From Bowmanella dokdonensis (GTDB lineage: Bacteria > Pseudomonadota > Gammaproteobacteria > Enterobacterales > Alteromonadaceae), in contig NZ_JAFKCV010000013.1 of the NCBI RefSeq assembly GCF_017254865.1, forward strand, positions 1 through 64,000: 64,000 bases of DNA. The letters run 5' to 3'. Below the pieces are notes generated by a model. That model was not told the origin of the DNA. It worked only from the letters and a program-made list of their open reading frames with translations, and ran no database searches. Position numbers and translations under genes: made by a program. This document shows positions 1-7,431 of the stretch, in pieces. Position 1 is the stretch's first letter, and every line of letters begins with the position of its first letter.

Positions 1-52
1 CATGCTGCTTAATGGCCTTGATGATTTGTTCTTCGGTATAACGTTTTTTCAT
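1..52 (-). mobile_element. IS3-family transposase OrfA, N-terminal fragment
   Basis: The first 17 codons of a reading frame enter from the left edge. It starts at an ATG at 52-50 and reads MKKRYTEEQIIKAIKQH, a typical opening of the OrfA (helix-turn-helix) protein of IS3-family elements. A GGAG lies about 20 bases upstream. Only this piece is in the window, so neither OrfB nor the terminal inverted repeats can be checked. The insertion is next to a broken gene at 110-331, which fits an insertion that destroyed that gene's 5' part. Confidence 0.72.
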
Positions 53-109
53 TCTGAGATCTCCATTGGCTCCAGTTTATTGGAAATCTCATCAAAGTCA
101 TGGTGTTAA

Positions 110-331
110 ATCTGGGGAGAAGGTCAGAGCCTGCCGCCAAAGCAATCGATTAATTTAACTCTGCATTATAGTTATTTCTCTGGTAAAGCATCAGGTTATG
201 GCAGAGTAACTACGACTTACTCTGAGCCTGGAATTGAGTGTGTTGTAGGGGGATACTACCTATATTCCACACAAGGAGGAGTGCATGGAGTTGGAGCTTC
301 TTTCTCCCTAAATAACGGAATGAAATTCTAA
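110..331 (+). pseudogene. 3' remnant of a gene, possible outer-membrane protein tail
   Basis: After an in-frame TAA at 107-109 the frame stays open for 73 codons to a TAA at 329-331, with no start codon before its last few residues. The peptide alternates polar and hydrophobic residues (LTLHYSYFSGKASGYGRVTT, then GGYYLYSTQGGVHGVGASFS) and ends NNGMKF, with a C-terminal phenylalanine as in many outer-membrane beta-barrels. I read it as the tail of a gene whose front was lost at the neighbouring insertion sequence. The parent family is not recognised, and the base composition is AT-rich like the genes to its right. Confidence 0.5.
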
Positions 332-345
332 AGAAAATAATGAAG

Positions 346-379
346 TAGAAACAGCTATTATTAAGGATAGCTGTTTCTA
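346..379. terminator. Perfect hairpin between convergent units
   Basis: A 13-bp perfect stem (346-358 pairs with 367-379) closes an 8-base loop. It lies between the plus-strand remnant ending at 331 and the minus-strand operon ending at 391, so it could end transcription from both sides. Neither side carries a long T run, so an intrinsic terminator is likely but not certain. Confidence 0.55.
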
Positions 380-390
380 GTTGATTTCAG

Positions 391-1176
391 CTACCAAGTG
401 GTTACAGGGGTTTTACCTATTTCCGAAGTGACTTTTTCCATAGATAATATCAAATTGGCAGGTTTTTCCGGCCCAATGGGTTGATCTATTTCTATGATTG
501 ATACATCGAAACCTGAATGATACCCAGCTGCGTAATATTCACATTTTCTGAAAAACGTATCGCTGCGTTCTTTATTTAATATCCGACCATATCCATTGAA
601 GTTTTTCTCAATATCATTCTGTTTGTAATAGAAGGCGTTGGGTGTTTGATCAGCCATATATGGCTCCTGAGCAATTAAGAATCCCCCAGGCTTTATTGCA
701 CTATAAATTTCACTGAGTGTTCGCTTTAGGTTACTTGAATGATGTAAAGCACCCATAGCAACGACAAAGTCAAATTTGTCTTTAAGTACTATGTTGTTGA
801 AACTACCCAATACATAAACTACTTTATCATCTGGTATGCCAAGTAGCTGAAAAGTCTGAGGTATCAACTTGGTGACAGCTGGCTCATTACATTCCATAGT
901 ATAAATAGTTCTAACTTCCTTTTTTGTTTTGGCTATGTAAGCTGAACACCACCCATCTCCAGCTCCTACTTCCAATATCTCACCTTTCAGTCTAATACCT
1001 TTTTCCTTTAATATTCTTTCTAGTGCATCAATTCTGAACTGTCTATTTGCAAGTATCCGATCTGCCGTCCTTTCGTTTTCACTAATATGCGAGTGTAGAC
1101 CAGCGTGTAGTTCTCGTTCTTTAACTTTTAGAAGACTATCTGTACTTGGTGACCAGTCTAAGAAGTTTTCTTTCAT
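391..1176 (-). CDS. SAM-dependent methyltransferase, class I
   Basis: A 261-residue protein with the class I methyltransferase core. Motif I reads EILEVGAGDGW at residues 67-77; a later stretch, VVAMGALHHSS followed by IKPGGFLIAQEPY, matches the post-motif I and motif IV/V regions. The acceptor cannot be told from sequence. It is the last gene of the minus-strand glycan operon and starts 12 bases after the CysH-like gene, so methylation of a sugar or of an activated precursor is a reasonable guess. An AAGG lies 10 bases before the ATG. It is AT-rich compared with the flagellar genes, which suggests transfer. Confidence 0.8.
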   Translation of the reverse strand: MKENFLDWSPSTDSLLKVKERELHAGLHSHISENERTADRILANRQFRIDALERILKEKGIRLKGEILEVGAGDGWCSAYIAKTKKEVRTIYTMECNEPAVTKLIPQTFQLLGIPDDKVVYVLGSFNNIVLKDKFDFVVAMGALHHSSNLKRTLSEIYSAIKPGGFLIAQEPYMADQTPNAFYYKQNDIEKNFNGYGRILNKERSDTFFRKCEYYAAGYHSGFDVSIIEIDQPIGPEKPANLILSMEKVTSEIGKTPVTTW

Positions 1177-1188
1177 AATTACGTTGCC

Positions 1189-1833
1189 TTAGAGTTGTTT
1201 TTCAAAGCAGGAGATAGGGAAGTGAATACCACACTCGCTGTGACCGTTTCGCTTTGTAATGTCTAAATAATGTACTTCTGACCTCAGCCTCCTACGAGCC
1301 ATGTCACGGAGTACTTCATTAGATCCTAATTTATACAGAGGTGCCACTCTGACAATATTTTTCGAGTAAGAACTAAACACATCTAAGGTTTTTCTGTAGG
1401 CTGTTTGCTCTTCTCGGATGCCGGTGAACCAGAAGTCAGGCGATATCTGCTGTAGAGCTCTTTTGAATGGTTCGATCTTAATATCTTCGATAAATTGAAG
1501 TCGTTCATCTTCAGCCATTCTGTGGATGGCGTCCTTTGAGTACTTACGCTGAATATCGAAGTCAGGTCGAAAAATATTTATATTTAGCTTGTATTCATCA
1601 ATTACGCTGTGGGCAAATTCAATGGTTTGTGCAGTATTAAAACCTGTATCAATCCATACCACCTGAATATCTGGCAGGATTTTTACTACTATATCGATAA
1701 GATAAATAGATTGTGGGCCAAACTTAGTTGTCAGTATGGGGTTGACAGATAAGCCAGAGACCATTTCTATTATTTGTTCTGGACTAAGGTTTTTACCTTG
1801 ATTGTTCAGGTCCTTCACCGTCGATACTCTCAT
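1189..1833 (-). CDS. PAPS reductase-family (CysH-like) protein
   Basis: A 214-residue homologue of phosphoadenylyl-sulfate reductase. The PP-loop-like segment LTTKFGPQS followed by WIDTGF matches the CysH nucleotide site, WFTGIREEQTAYR matches the central CysH motif, and the C-terminal ECGIHF (Cys201) is the position of the catalytic cysteine. The extra cysteine pairs that bind an iron-sulfur cluster in APS reductases are absent, as in the E. coli-type enzyme. CysH normally makes sulfite from PAPS with thioredoxin and sits in cys operons; here it lies between a PhyH-type oxygenase and a methyltransferase in a nonulosonate operon. The role is therefore open: it could feed sulfur to a sugar or act on another adenylylated substrate. 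Confidence 0.82.
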   Translation of the reverse strand: MRVSTVKDLNNQGKNLSPEQIIEMVSGLSVNPILTTKFGPQSIYLIDIVVKILPDIQVVWIDTGFNTAQTIEFAHSVIDEYKLNINIFRPDFDIQRKYSKDAIHRMAEDERLQFIEDIKIEPFKRALQQISPDFWFTGIREEQTAYRKTLDVFSSYSKNIVRVAPLYKLGSNEVLRDMARRRLRSEVHYLDITKRNGHSECGIHFPISCFEKQL

Positions 1834-1925
1834 CTGAACAAAGCTCTCCGACCAGTATTTCTAACTCAGTATTTGTATCGGCCAATTATCTCAGGACATT
1901 AATGTTGACCCCCGCAACTGCAAGC

Positions 1926-2528
1926 CTACTCATTCTCCAGGTAAGTAAAATCGAATCGTAATACTCTTCTGGTCAGTCCGGGTCTGACCTGGCCGGCAAA
2001 ATGAGGAATATTGGTATCAAAGAATATGATGTCGCCAGCTTCACCGGTATAAGCCGTGAATTGTTCAAATGGCACATCAACCCGGTTTAACATTGATGAT
2101 TTGTAATCAGGTGGCAAAGATCGTCTTAGCATCTCATACTGCTCTGGATCCTGAGCAACTGCTGAAAAGGGCCCGTGCTCTGAAGTGACTTTGTCAACGT
2201 ACAGCATCACTTTCAAATAACGCCGATAGTCTACATGGGGGATAAATGGGAGTGTGGTTGGATGGGTATCTTTGTGCTGGGTTTTAACTAACCAAACTTT
2301 TTCCAGTCTTGCGATTGAGGTCAGGGAAGTGTCAAGACCACAGACTTTTACAAGCAAGGTGTTAAAATCCTTATCGTATTCCACTTGGTGTCTCGTCAGT
2401 GAAGCAACATTTTCATAGTTAGGATTTCTCCATTTTTGGTAGTTCAATTCAAATAATTCACCCAATGCCGGGATATCCAAATTCAACGCATTGTAGTTCA
2501 GATGAATCGGTCCATTACGGAAATCCAT
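1926..2528 (-). CDS. PhyH-like Fe(II)/2-oxoglutarate dioxygenase
   Basis: A 200-residue protein with the metal-binding pattern of phytanoyl-CoA dioxygenase-type enzymes: an HVD triad start at His98-Asp100 (FIPHVDYRRY), a distal histidine at His176 (TNIPHFAGQ), and Arg187/188 placed to bind 2-oxoglutarate. Family members hydroxylate small molecules in secondary metabolism and sugar modification. GAGG lies 8 bases before the ATG at 2528. It follows the TylF-type methyltransferase by 10 bases and is separated by 92 bases from the CysH-like gene. The likely substrate is the operon's sugar or its side chain (inference). Confidence 0.7.
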   Translation of the reverse strand: MDFRNGPIHLNYNALNLDIPALGELFELNYQKWRNPNYENVASLTRHQVEYDKDFNTLLVKVCGLDTSLTSIARLEKVWLVKTQHKDTHPTTLPFIPHVDYRRYLKVMLYVDKVTSEHGPFSAVAQDPEQYEMLRRSLPPDYKSSMLNRVDVPFEQFTAYTGEAGDIIFFDTNIPHFAGQVRPGLTRRVLRFDFTYLENE

Positions 2529-2538
2529 ACCCGCTACC

Positions 2539-3198
2539 TCAATGCTTGTTTTTTACAATAAAACTGGGGGACTTTGCATGAGGGAAGCGTTGAATCTTAA
2601 CCGGCTTGTCCTTAAAAAACTCATCGACCGCCTGTGTTTCTCCTGGAAACACGGCGTAGTCGTCGAGTAATAAAACTCCTCCATTCACCAGTCTTGGCCA
2701 AATGTTTTCCAATATTGTGACTGCAGGCTCATAGATGTCAGTATCCAGATTGACCAAAGAAAATCTGGCCTGGGGATTGCCTGTCAACCAGGCGGGTAGG
2801 GTTGTTACAATATCGCCTTCGACTAACTCAATATTCGAATCCAGGCCCCGGCTAGAAAGAGATAATTGAAGATCTTGCTTTGAGATACTTTTCTCGCCAG
2901 CGCTGTCGATAAATTTCTTTCGTTGTTCCTTGTCCTGTTCAAACTCGGTTTCGGGAAAGTTACCAAAAACATCAAAACCTATAATCTTCTTGTTGTTTGC
3001 TGCGCCAAACAGGGCACGCATCATTGCAAAGCGACTGAGTGATGCACCTTTAAATACGCCAAATTCAACAATATCCCCAGCCAGATCAAGAGTTTGCTTG
3101 AATAATTCGTAATGACAAATGAACTTACTGATCCGCTGTGGTGAGCAGGACAGGTAGAAAGCGTTTTCATGCTCAAAGGCGTTGCTCCTATTACTCAT
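2539..3198 (-). CDS. TylF/MycF-type O-methyltransferase
   Basis: A macrocin O-methyltransferase-family protein of 219 residues. It shows DIVEFGVFKGASLSRFA (SAM site), IIGFDVFGNFPET, LVEGDI and VNLDTDIYEPAVTILE, and VLLLDDY, where the acidic residues bind the metal in this family. I chose the ATG at 3198 (protein begins MSNRSNAFEH) because AGGAG precedes it and because it overlaps the upstream NeuA-like stop by only 8 bases. A longer frame from 3270 would overlap by 80 bases. TylF-type enzymes methylate hydroxyls of deoxysugars, which fits a sugar-modifying role here. Confidence 0.82.
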   Translation of the reverse strand: MSNRSNAFEHENAFYLSCSPQRISKFICHYELFKQTLDLAGDIVEFGVFKGASLSRFAMMRALFGAANNKKIIGFDVFGNFPETEFEQDKEQRKKFIDSAGEKSISKQDLQLSLSSRGLDSNIELVEGDIVTTLPAWLTGNPQARFSLVNLDTDIYEPAVTILENIWPRLVNGGVLLLDDYAVFPGETQAVDEFFKDKPVKIQRFPHAKSPSFIVKNKH

Positions 3199-3910
3199 AT
3201 TTGGCTCCTGGACTTTCCGCCCTAATAAGATGTTCTGCCAGCTCGAAGTCGAAAGGCGTGTCGATATCAACGGAGTCTTGGCGTGGCATCAGGTAGGGGA
3301 TGGCCTGCTGGTAAAAGGTCTTCAGACTCTCTTCGCGTAAATCATCGATGTTGCGGATATAGATAGCCCCATTAGGATGATATGCTGATATCTGATCCTG
3401 ACTGCGGGTATTGCCTGTCACCATGGGACTATTCTGTTGAAGTGGCGTCCAGCTGTCATCCTCTCCTATAGTAAAGGCGAAGGAAACAGGCGCCTCGTAT
3501 TCAACGGCAGAAAAGACCGGTGACTGTCGACTGGCTGATAAAGCCACCGCCTCATTAATGTGCTTGCTGGTTCTGAGCGGCATGGTTGGCAAAGCCAGTA
3601 AAAATTGTCCGCTCCTATTTTGAAAAATTTTGTCTACCTGCTGTTTGACGTAATCGAAAATTTTTACCTTGTCACCGGCCTGTTCTGGACTTCTGAAATC
3701 CAGCACCAGCTTGTCGCTCGGCACATGTTTTTTAACTATTTGCCAATACTCCATTGAATCGGTGGAAAAGATCACCTGCTCAACCGCCTCGGCCCCGACA
3801 CATGCCTCAATGGTCCAGACCACCAGAGGCTTGCCGGCCAGTAGTTTGATATTTTTGCCTTTCAGTCGTTTGGAGCCTGAACGAGCGGGCACAAATGCGG
3901 TAAGGCTCAT
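3191..3910 (-). CDS. Acylneuraminate cytidylyltransferase-like (CMP-nonulosonate synthetase)
   Basis: A 239-residue nucleotidyltransferase. The N-terminal PARSGSKRLKGKNIK is the CTP-binding motif of CMP-sialic, CMP-legionaminic and CMP-pseudaminic acid synthetases; IFSTDS and the late VDIDTPFDFELAEHL carry the acidic residues that bind metal and sugar. It should activate a nine-carbon sugar with CMP before transfer. Its ATG overlaps the stop of the preceding gene (ATGA at 3907-3910), showing translational coupling. Which nonulosonate is used cannot be told: the Pse and Leg biosynthesis genes upstream of NeuB are not in the window. Confidence 0.87.
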   Translation of the reverse strand: MSLTAFVPARSGSKRLKGKNIKLLAGKPLVVWTIEACVGAEAVEQVIFSTDSMEYWQIVKKHVPSDKLVLDFRSPEQAGDKVKIFDYVKQQVDKIFQNRSGQFLLALPTMPLRTSKHINEAVALSASRQSPVFSAVEYEAPVSFAFTIGEDDSWTPLQQNSPMVTGNTRSQDQISAYHPNGAIYIRNIDDLREESLKTFYQQAIPYLMPRQDSVDIDTPFDFELAEHLIRAESPGAKYE

Positions 3911-4863
3911 CGGTAACTCTCCCTAAATCGGGTCCATGCAAGACTAATTCGCCCATACACGTCGACCACCTCAGCGTATTCGGAATCACTGAGGTGTTTC
4001 AGCGGCATCCTGTCCCGTCTGTGCATTAGATTGGCAGCTTGCAGTAAGGCTTTATTGGTGCGGTGCCAGCCGTACTTTTTCACCACGCCTGAGAAGAAAG
4101 GCTCTTCCAACTGCTGGATGACAAAATTTATCACCTCTTCATCATCTTTCTGGCAGGCTTCCCAAAAAATTTCAGCTATACCCGCATCGATGATGGAGAT
4201 ACCGTTTAACCAGGCTCTGGCACCATGACTCATGTATTTCCTGAAAGTCTTTTTACCGCCCCCAGCAATAATAACCTTAATCTGAGGCTCCAACTCCAAG
4301 ACCTTACGAGTGATGTCAAAGTCCTTTGCATCTTCTTTTATTGCTGCGATGTAAGGGACTTCGGGTAAACGTTCGAGTAAGGACATAGGCCAGTGCATCT
4401 GGGTTCCGTCATAACCCGATAGGAATGGCATTTCGTGAACCAATAGGGGGAATTGGGATTTTTCCCCTATGTACTGATAATGCTCAAGTATCTGCTCATC
4501 TGTAAAATGCTTCTCCCGCACCAGCAAAGAGATCAAATCGGCCCCGCACTCTTTAGCATGAAGGGTGAATTCCAGACTTTCTCTGGTTGAGCAATGAATA
4601 GGATCGCCAACAATGACGATATTGTCTTTATTCAACTGTTTCAGATGACGGATGCAAAAGGCGTTCAACTCCTTGATCTCCTGATGAGTCATCTGGGAGT
4701 AGCGGGAGTTATATGCCATTGCATAGAAGCGTTTCGCCCCTTGCTGGTAGAGCTTAGTCAGGTAGTTGCCAACCGCTTCATAATCAATTTCTTCAGTTTC
4801 TGTGAAACCTGTAAATATGGTGTACCAGGGACCATCCAGTTTTGCCTTTAATTCTTCAAACAC
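3907..4863 (-). CDS. Diverged DapA/NanA-family class I aldolase homologue
   Basis: A 318-residue TIM-barrel protein of the dihydrodipicolinate synthase / N-acetylneuraminate lyase family. The Schiff-base lysine is kept (Lys176 in YIAAIKEDAK). Two family landmarks are altered: the YNxP motif with the catalytic tyrosine reads HEMP at 143-146, and the GTTGE loop is replaced by YNSRYS near 51-56. The protein may still form an imine with a 2-oxo acid, but the classical reaction is doubtful. The start is GTG at 4863 with AAGG 9 bases upstream. It lies 9 bases behind the NeuB fusion and is coupled to the NeuA-like gene, so a role in making or trimming the nonulosonate is inferred. Confidence 0.78.
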   Translation of the reverse strand: MFEELKAKLDGPWYTIFTGFTETEEIDYEAVGNYLTKLYQQGAKRFYAMAYNSRYSQMTHQEIKELNAFCIRHLKQLNKDNIVIVGDPIHCSTRESLEFTLHAKECGADLISLLVREKHFTDEQILEHYQYIGEKSQFPLLVHEMPFLSGYDGTQMHWPMSLLERLPEVPYIAAIKEDAKDFDITRKVLELEPQIKVIIAGGGKKTFRKYMSHGARAWLNGISIIDAGIAEIFWEACQKDDEEVINFVIQQLEEPFFSGVVKKYGWHRTNKALLQAANLMHRRDRMPLKHLSDSEYAEVVDVYGRISLAWTRFRESYR

Positions 4864-4872
4864 ACTAATACC

Positions 4873-7128
4873 TTAAGCTGCAAATTGATTTTCCAGGTAG
4901 GCGAGAGCTTTCCAAAAGCCTTCGCCATTATTCTTATGCCCTTGCCATATCTCAGGAATAAAGGGGGTGCTTGGTAAATCTTGCTGCAGAATTTTCCCGA
5001 GCTTCCTGAAATCAACATCGCCGTGGCCAATTTGGATTCCTTCTCCATCCAGGCCTTTGGCGTCGACAATATGCATGTGCACCACATATGGGGCGACTTT
5101 TCTGACGAAGTCGTAGAAGTCGTCCTTGTAAAAGTTGCATGCCATCATGGTGTGTGACACGTCGAGACAGACTTTTAGTAGACTTCGTTGGCAGAATTCT
5201 ACTATCTCGTCAGCTCTGACAAACAAGTTGTGATGACTCTGCCCTCCAAAGTGCCAAGGAAACGGTGGCATAGTCTGTATGGCGAGCTGAATCCCACTTA
5301 AGTCAAGCTGTTGCAGTGAGTTATAAAGAACATCGTACTTTCTTGCTACATCAGCTTTACTCAGAAAACCTTTCGTATTCCAACCCCCGACATTTGCAAC
5401 AACGATTGGTAGCTCAGTACTCGGGAAATACTGTTTAAGCTGATTGGTATGCTTGATCACTCTTTGCATTTCCCGAATCGATCTGGCTCTGTAATGTTCA
5501 TTATCCGAAGCCAAATCGAGCAAATGATCGTGTTCGAAGAGCTCCGGCGCGTGGACAGCAAATCTCAGATCTGAGTTGTGCTCCAGATAGTCAGAAACAT
5601 TCATATTGAGGTCGTGATATGACAAGTGAAACTCCACGAAATCCAACTTTACCTCTGAGGTCAAATTTTTGAAGTCGTGATAACGTATTGGAATGCCGTA
5701 CGGGCGGGAAAACTGATAGATGCTTTTCTTGCTGAAGCCTCCAAGTATATCCGCTTCGTAAAAAACATCGCCAGCCTTAATGCGGCGATAGGTCTTTTTA
5801 CCTATCAGTTCACTTATCCGATTGGGCTGCAAACCTTTACCCGGAGCTTTTACGGTCACCGAATCAGCACTTATGACAGTGCCGGGCTCCATGTCTTGTT
5901 TGGCAACAAGGCTTTTGGCCAGCACTTCCCGATTGATCATTTCCCCCTGAGTCAGATCCCTTGGTGCATCATCTCCCATTGCCTGTTCGACATTGCGAAT
6001 TTCCCGTACCATGCTGGTGAGCTCTTCTGGTAGCAAGCTAACCTTGTGATCATTGCCCTCAAGGCTTCTGTCTGTGGTGATATGTTTCTCTATTACCTTA
6101 GCCCCTAATGCAACCGCTGCTATAGGTACCGACCACCCCCTTTCATGGCCAGAATATCCTACGACCCAATTGCAGAGGGACTCCAAGCGCTTTAAGTAGG
6201 TAAGATTGACATCTTTATAGGGGGTTGGATAGGTGGAGTTGCAATGAAGCAGAATGAACTGTGCTTTCCTATTTTCCAGAAATGCGACTGTTTCACGAAT
6301 TTCATCTTCAGTAGACATGCCAGTCGAGCAAATCATTGGCTTACCCGTCTCTGCAATGGCAGCCAACAACTGAAAATTGGTGAAGTCTGCTGATGCAACC
6401 TTATATGCTTGGATGCCGTATTCTTCAAGCTTTCGCAAGGAGACCAGATCCCATGGAGTACACAAGGGGGTAACGTTTTTCTTGAGGCAGTAATCAAAAG
6501 CCTCAAACAATTCATCATCGGACAACTGATATTTGGATAGTAAGTCCAGCGTATACTGAGAGCCCAGATCCTCAGTATGTATGCCGTTGCTGTTATATAG
6601 CTCATCCATGGAGCGCATCTGAAACTTTACACAATCCACACCAGCATTGACTGCGGCATCAATCAGGTATTTAGCCAAAGCCAAATCACCCTGGTGGTTG
6701 TTACCTATCTCTGCGATAACAAAAGCCTGATCCTCGGCGGATATCCGGCGTTGAGCGATTGTCAGAAATCGGACGCTGTCCTCCGCAATAGCAACAAGAT
6801 GTCCCGCATTATCAACCAAAGGAATTGAGCTACGGCGCTTCTTAAGTTGTAACTGGATTTCTGCTGTGCGGCTCTCTAAAGGCATTGAAAAACAACGGTC
6901 ATTAAAGACTTGGTTTACTGGGGTCCTGAGATCAACCATCTCCTGTTTGATTGACCAGCGACGATAATCCCCATCTGCCAGACAACCTAATAGATGATTT
7001 TTCTCGTCGACAACATAAACAATCTTATGCTTGTTCTTTTCTATCTTGGCCAAAGCTGCTTTTAGTGAGTCGTCTGCGAGTACGACAAATGGCATTAGCT
7101 CTTTATATAAAACCACAGGGAACTCCAC
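4873..7128 (-). CDS. CBS-NeuB-SAF-TIM-barrel fusion (nonulosonate synthase)
   Basis: A 751-residue multidomain protein. Residues about 10-125 form a CBS pair (KHKIVYVVDEKNHLLG, SSIPLVDNAGHLVAI). Residues about 133-375 are a NeuB domain (VIAEIGNNHQGDLALAK, GYSGHERG, EKHITTDRSLEGNDHKVSL), which condenses PEP with a hexosamine or a related six-carbon sugar. About 400-465 is the SAF/antifreeze-like lid. About 475-745 is a xylose-isomerase-type TIM barrel with likely metal ligands (VCLDVSHTMMACN, HMHIVDAKG, IPEIWQGHKNNGEGF). A plain NeuB has about 350 residues. The start is GTG at 7128 with a weak ribosome site; an ATG at 7095 is an alternative. It is the first gene after a FliA-type promoter. Confidence 0.87.
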   Translation of the reverse strand: MEFPVVLYKELMPFVVLADDSLKAALAKIEKNKHKIVYVVDEKNHLLGCLADGDYRRWSIKQEMVDLRTPVNQVFNDRCFSMPLESRTAEIQLQLKKRRSSIPLVDNAGHLVAIAEDSVRFLTIAQRRISAEDQAFVIAEIGNNHQGDLALAKYLIDAAVNAGVDCVKFQMRSMDELYNSNGIHTEDLGSQYTLDLLSKYQLSDDELFEAFDYCLKKNVTPLCTPWDLVSLRKLEEYGIQAYKVASADFTNFQLLAAIAETGKPMICSTGMSTEDEIRETVAFLENRKAQFILLHCNSTYPTPYKDVNLTYLKRLESLCNWVVGYSGHERGWSVPIAAVALGAKVIEKHITTDRSLEGNDHKVSLLPEELTSMVREIRNVEQAMGDDAPRDLTQGEMINREVLAKSLVAKQDMEPGTVISADSVTVKAPGKGLQPNRISELIGKKTYRRIKAGDVFYEADILGGFSKKSIYQFSRPYGIPIRYHDFKNLTSEVKLDFVEFHLSYHDLNMNVSDYLEHNSDLRFAVHAPELFEHDHLLDLASDNEHYRARSIREMQRVIKHTNQLKQYFPSTELPIVVANVGGWNTKGFLSKADVARKYDVLYNSLQQLDLSGIQLAIQTMPPFPWHFGGQSHHNLFVRADEIVEFCQRSLLKVCLDVSHTMMACNFYKDDFYDFVRKVAPYVVHMHIVDAKGLDGEGIQIGHGDVDFRKLGKILQQDLPSTPFIPEIWQGHKNNGEGFWKALAYLENQFAA

Positions 7129-7177
7129 TTGCTCAGTATGAGGCGAAACGTGTTATTCGCCGAGCTTGTTGTCATGG

Positions 7178-7204
7178 TTATCGGCGATACACAGATTTCC
7201 CTTA
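7178..7204 (-). promoter_or_regulatory. FliA (sigma-28) promoter of the nonulosonate operon
   Basis: On the minus strand the sequence reads TAAG (7204-7201), 15 bases, then GCCGATAA (7185-7178). The FliA consensus is TAAA-N15-GCCGATAA, so the -10 element is perfect and the -35 differs by one base with exact spacing. Transcription would begin near 7170, about 40 bases before the GTG of the NeuB fusion. No other gene lies downstream on this strand, so the operon is probably expressed with the late flagellar genes. Confidence 0.8.
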
Positions 7205-7431
7205 ATGTTGCCGACGGGAGTATCAACAAAGCTATACTGTTTTGTTTCATATGTATCTTTGTTAAGAATTCACGGGATGGCTTCAATTACAACGGCGACC
7301 AGCCGTCATGCGTTTGAGAGTATTGTTTCCACATACCAAAGTATTGCTATCCATACGCCACAACTATTTCATTGCTTACTTTCTCACCACCCCTTTGCTA
7401 TCCTGTACGGGAGAGGATAAGGGGGTAGTCC

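Noticed and set aside
2539..3270. Longer TylF-type frame starting at 3270
   Set aside because: It would overlap the NeuA-like gene by 80 bases; the ATG at 3198 has a proper ribosome site.
7129..7317. Reading frames on both strands between the NeuB fusion and the flagellin, including a minus-strand stretch with YSFVDTPVGNIKG
   Set aside because: The region contains the FliA promoter, and the minus-strand stretch has no start and stops just before it. Treated as noncoding.
7337..7367. CAAA-N16-GCCACAAC as a FliA promoter for the flagellin
   Set aside because: The spacing is off by one and only about half of the -10 bases match.
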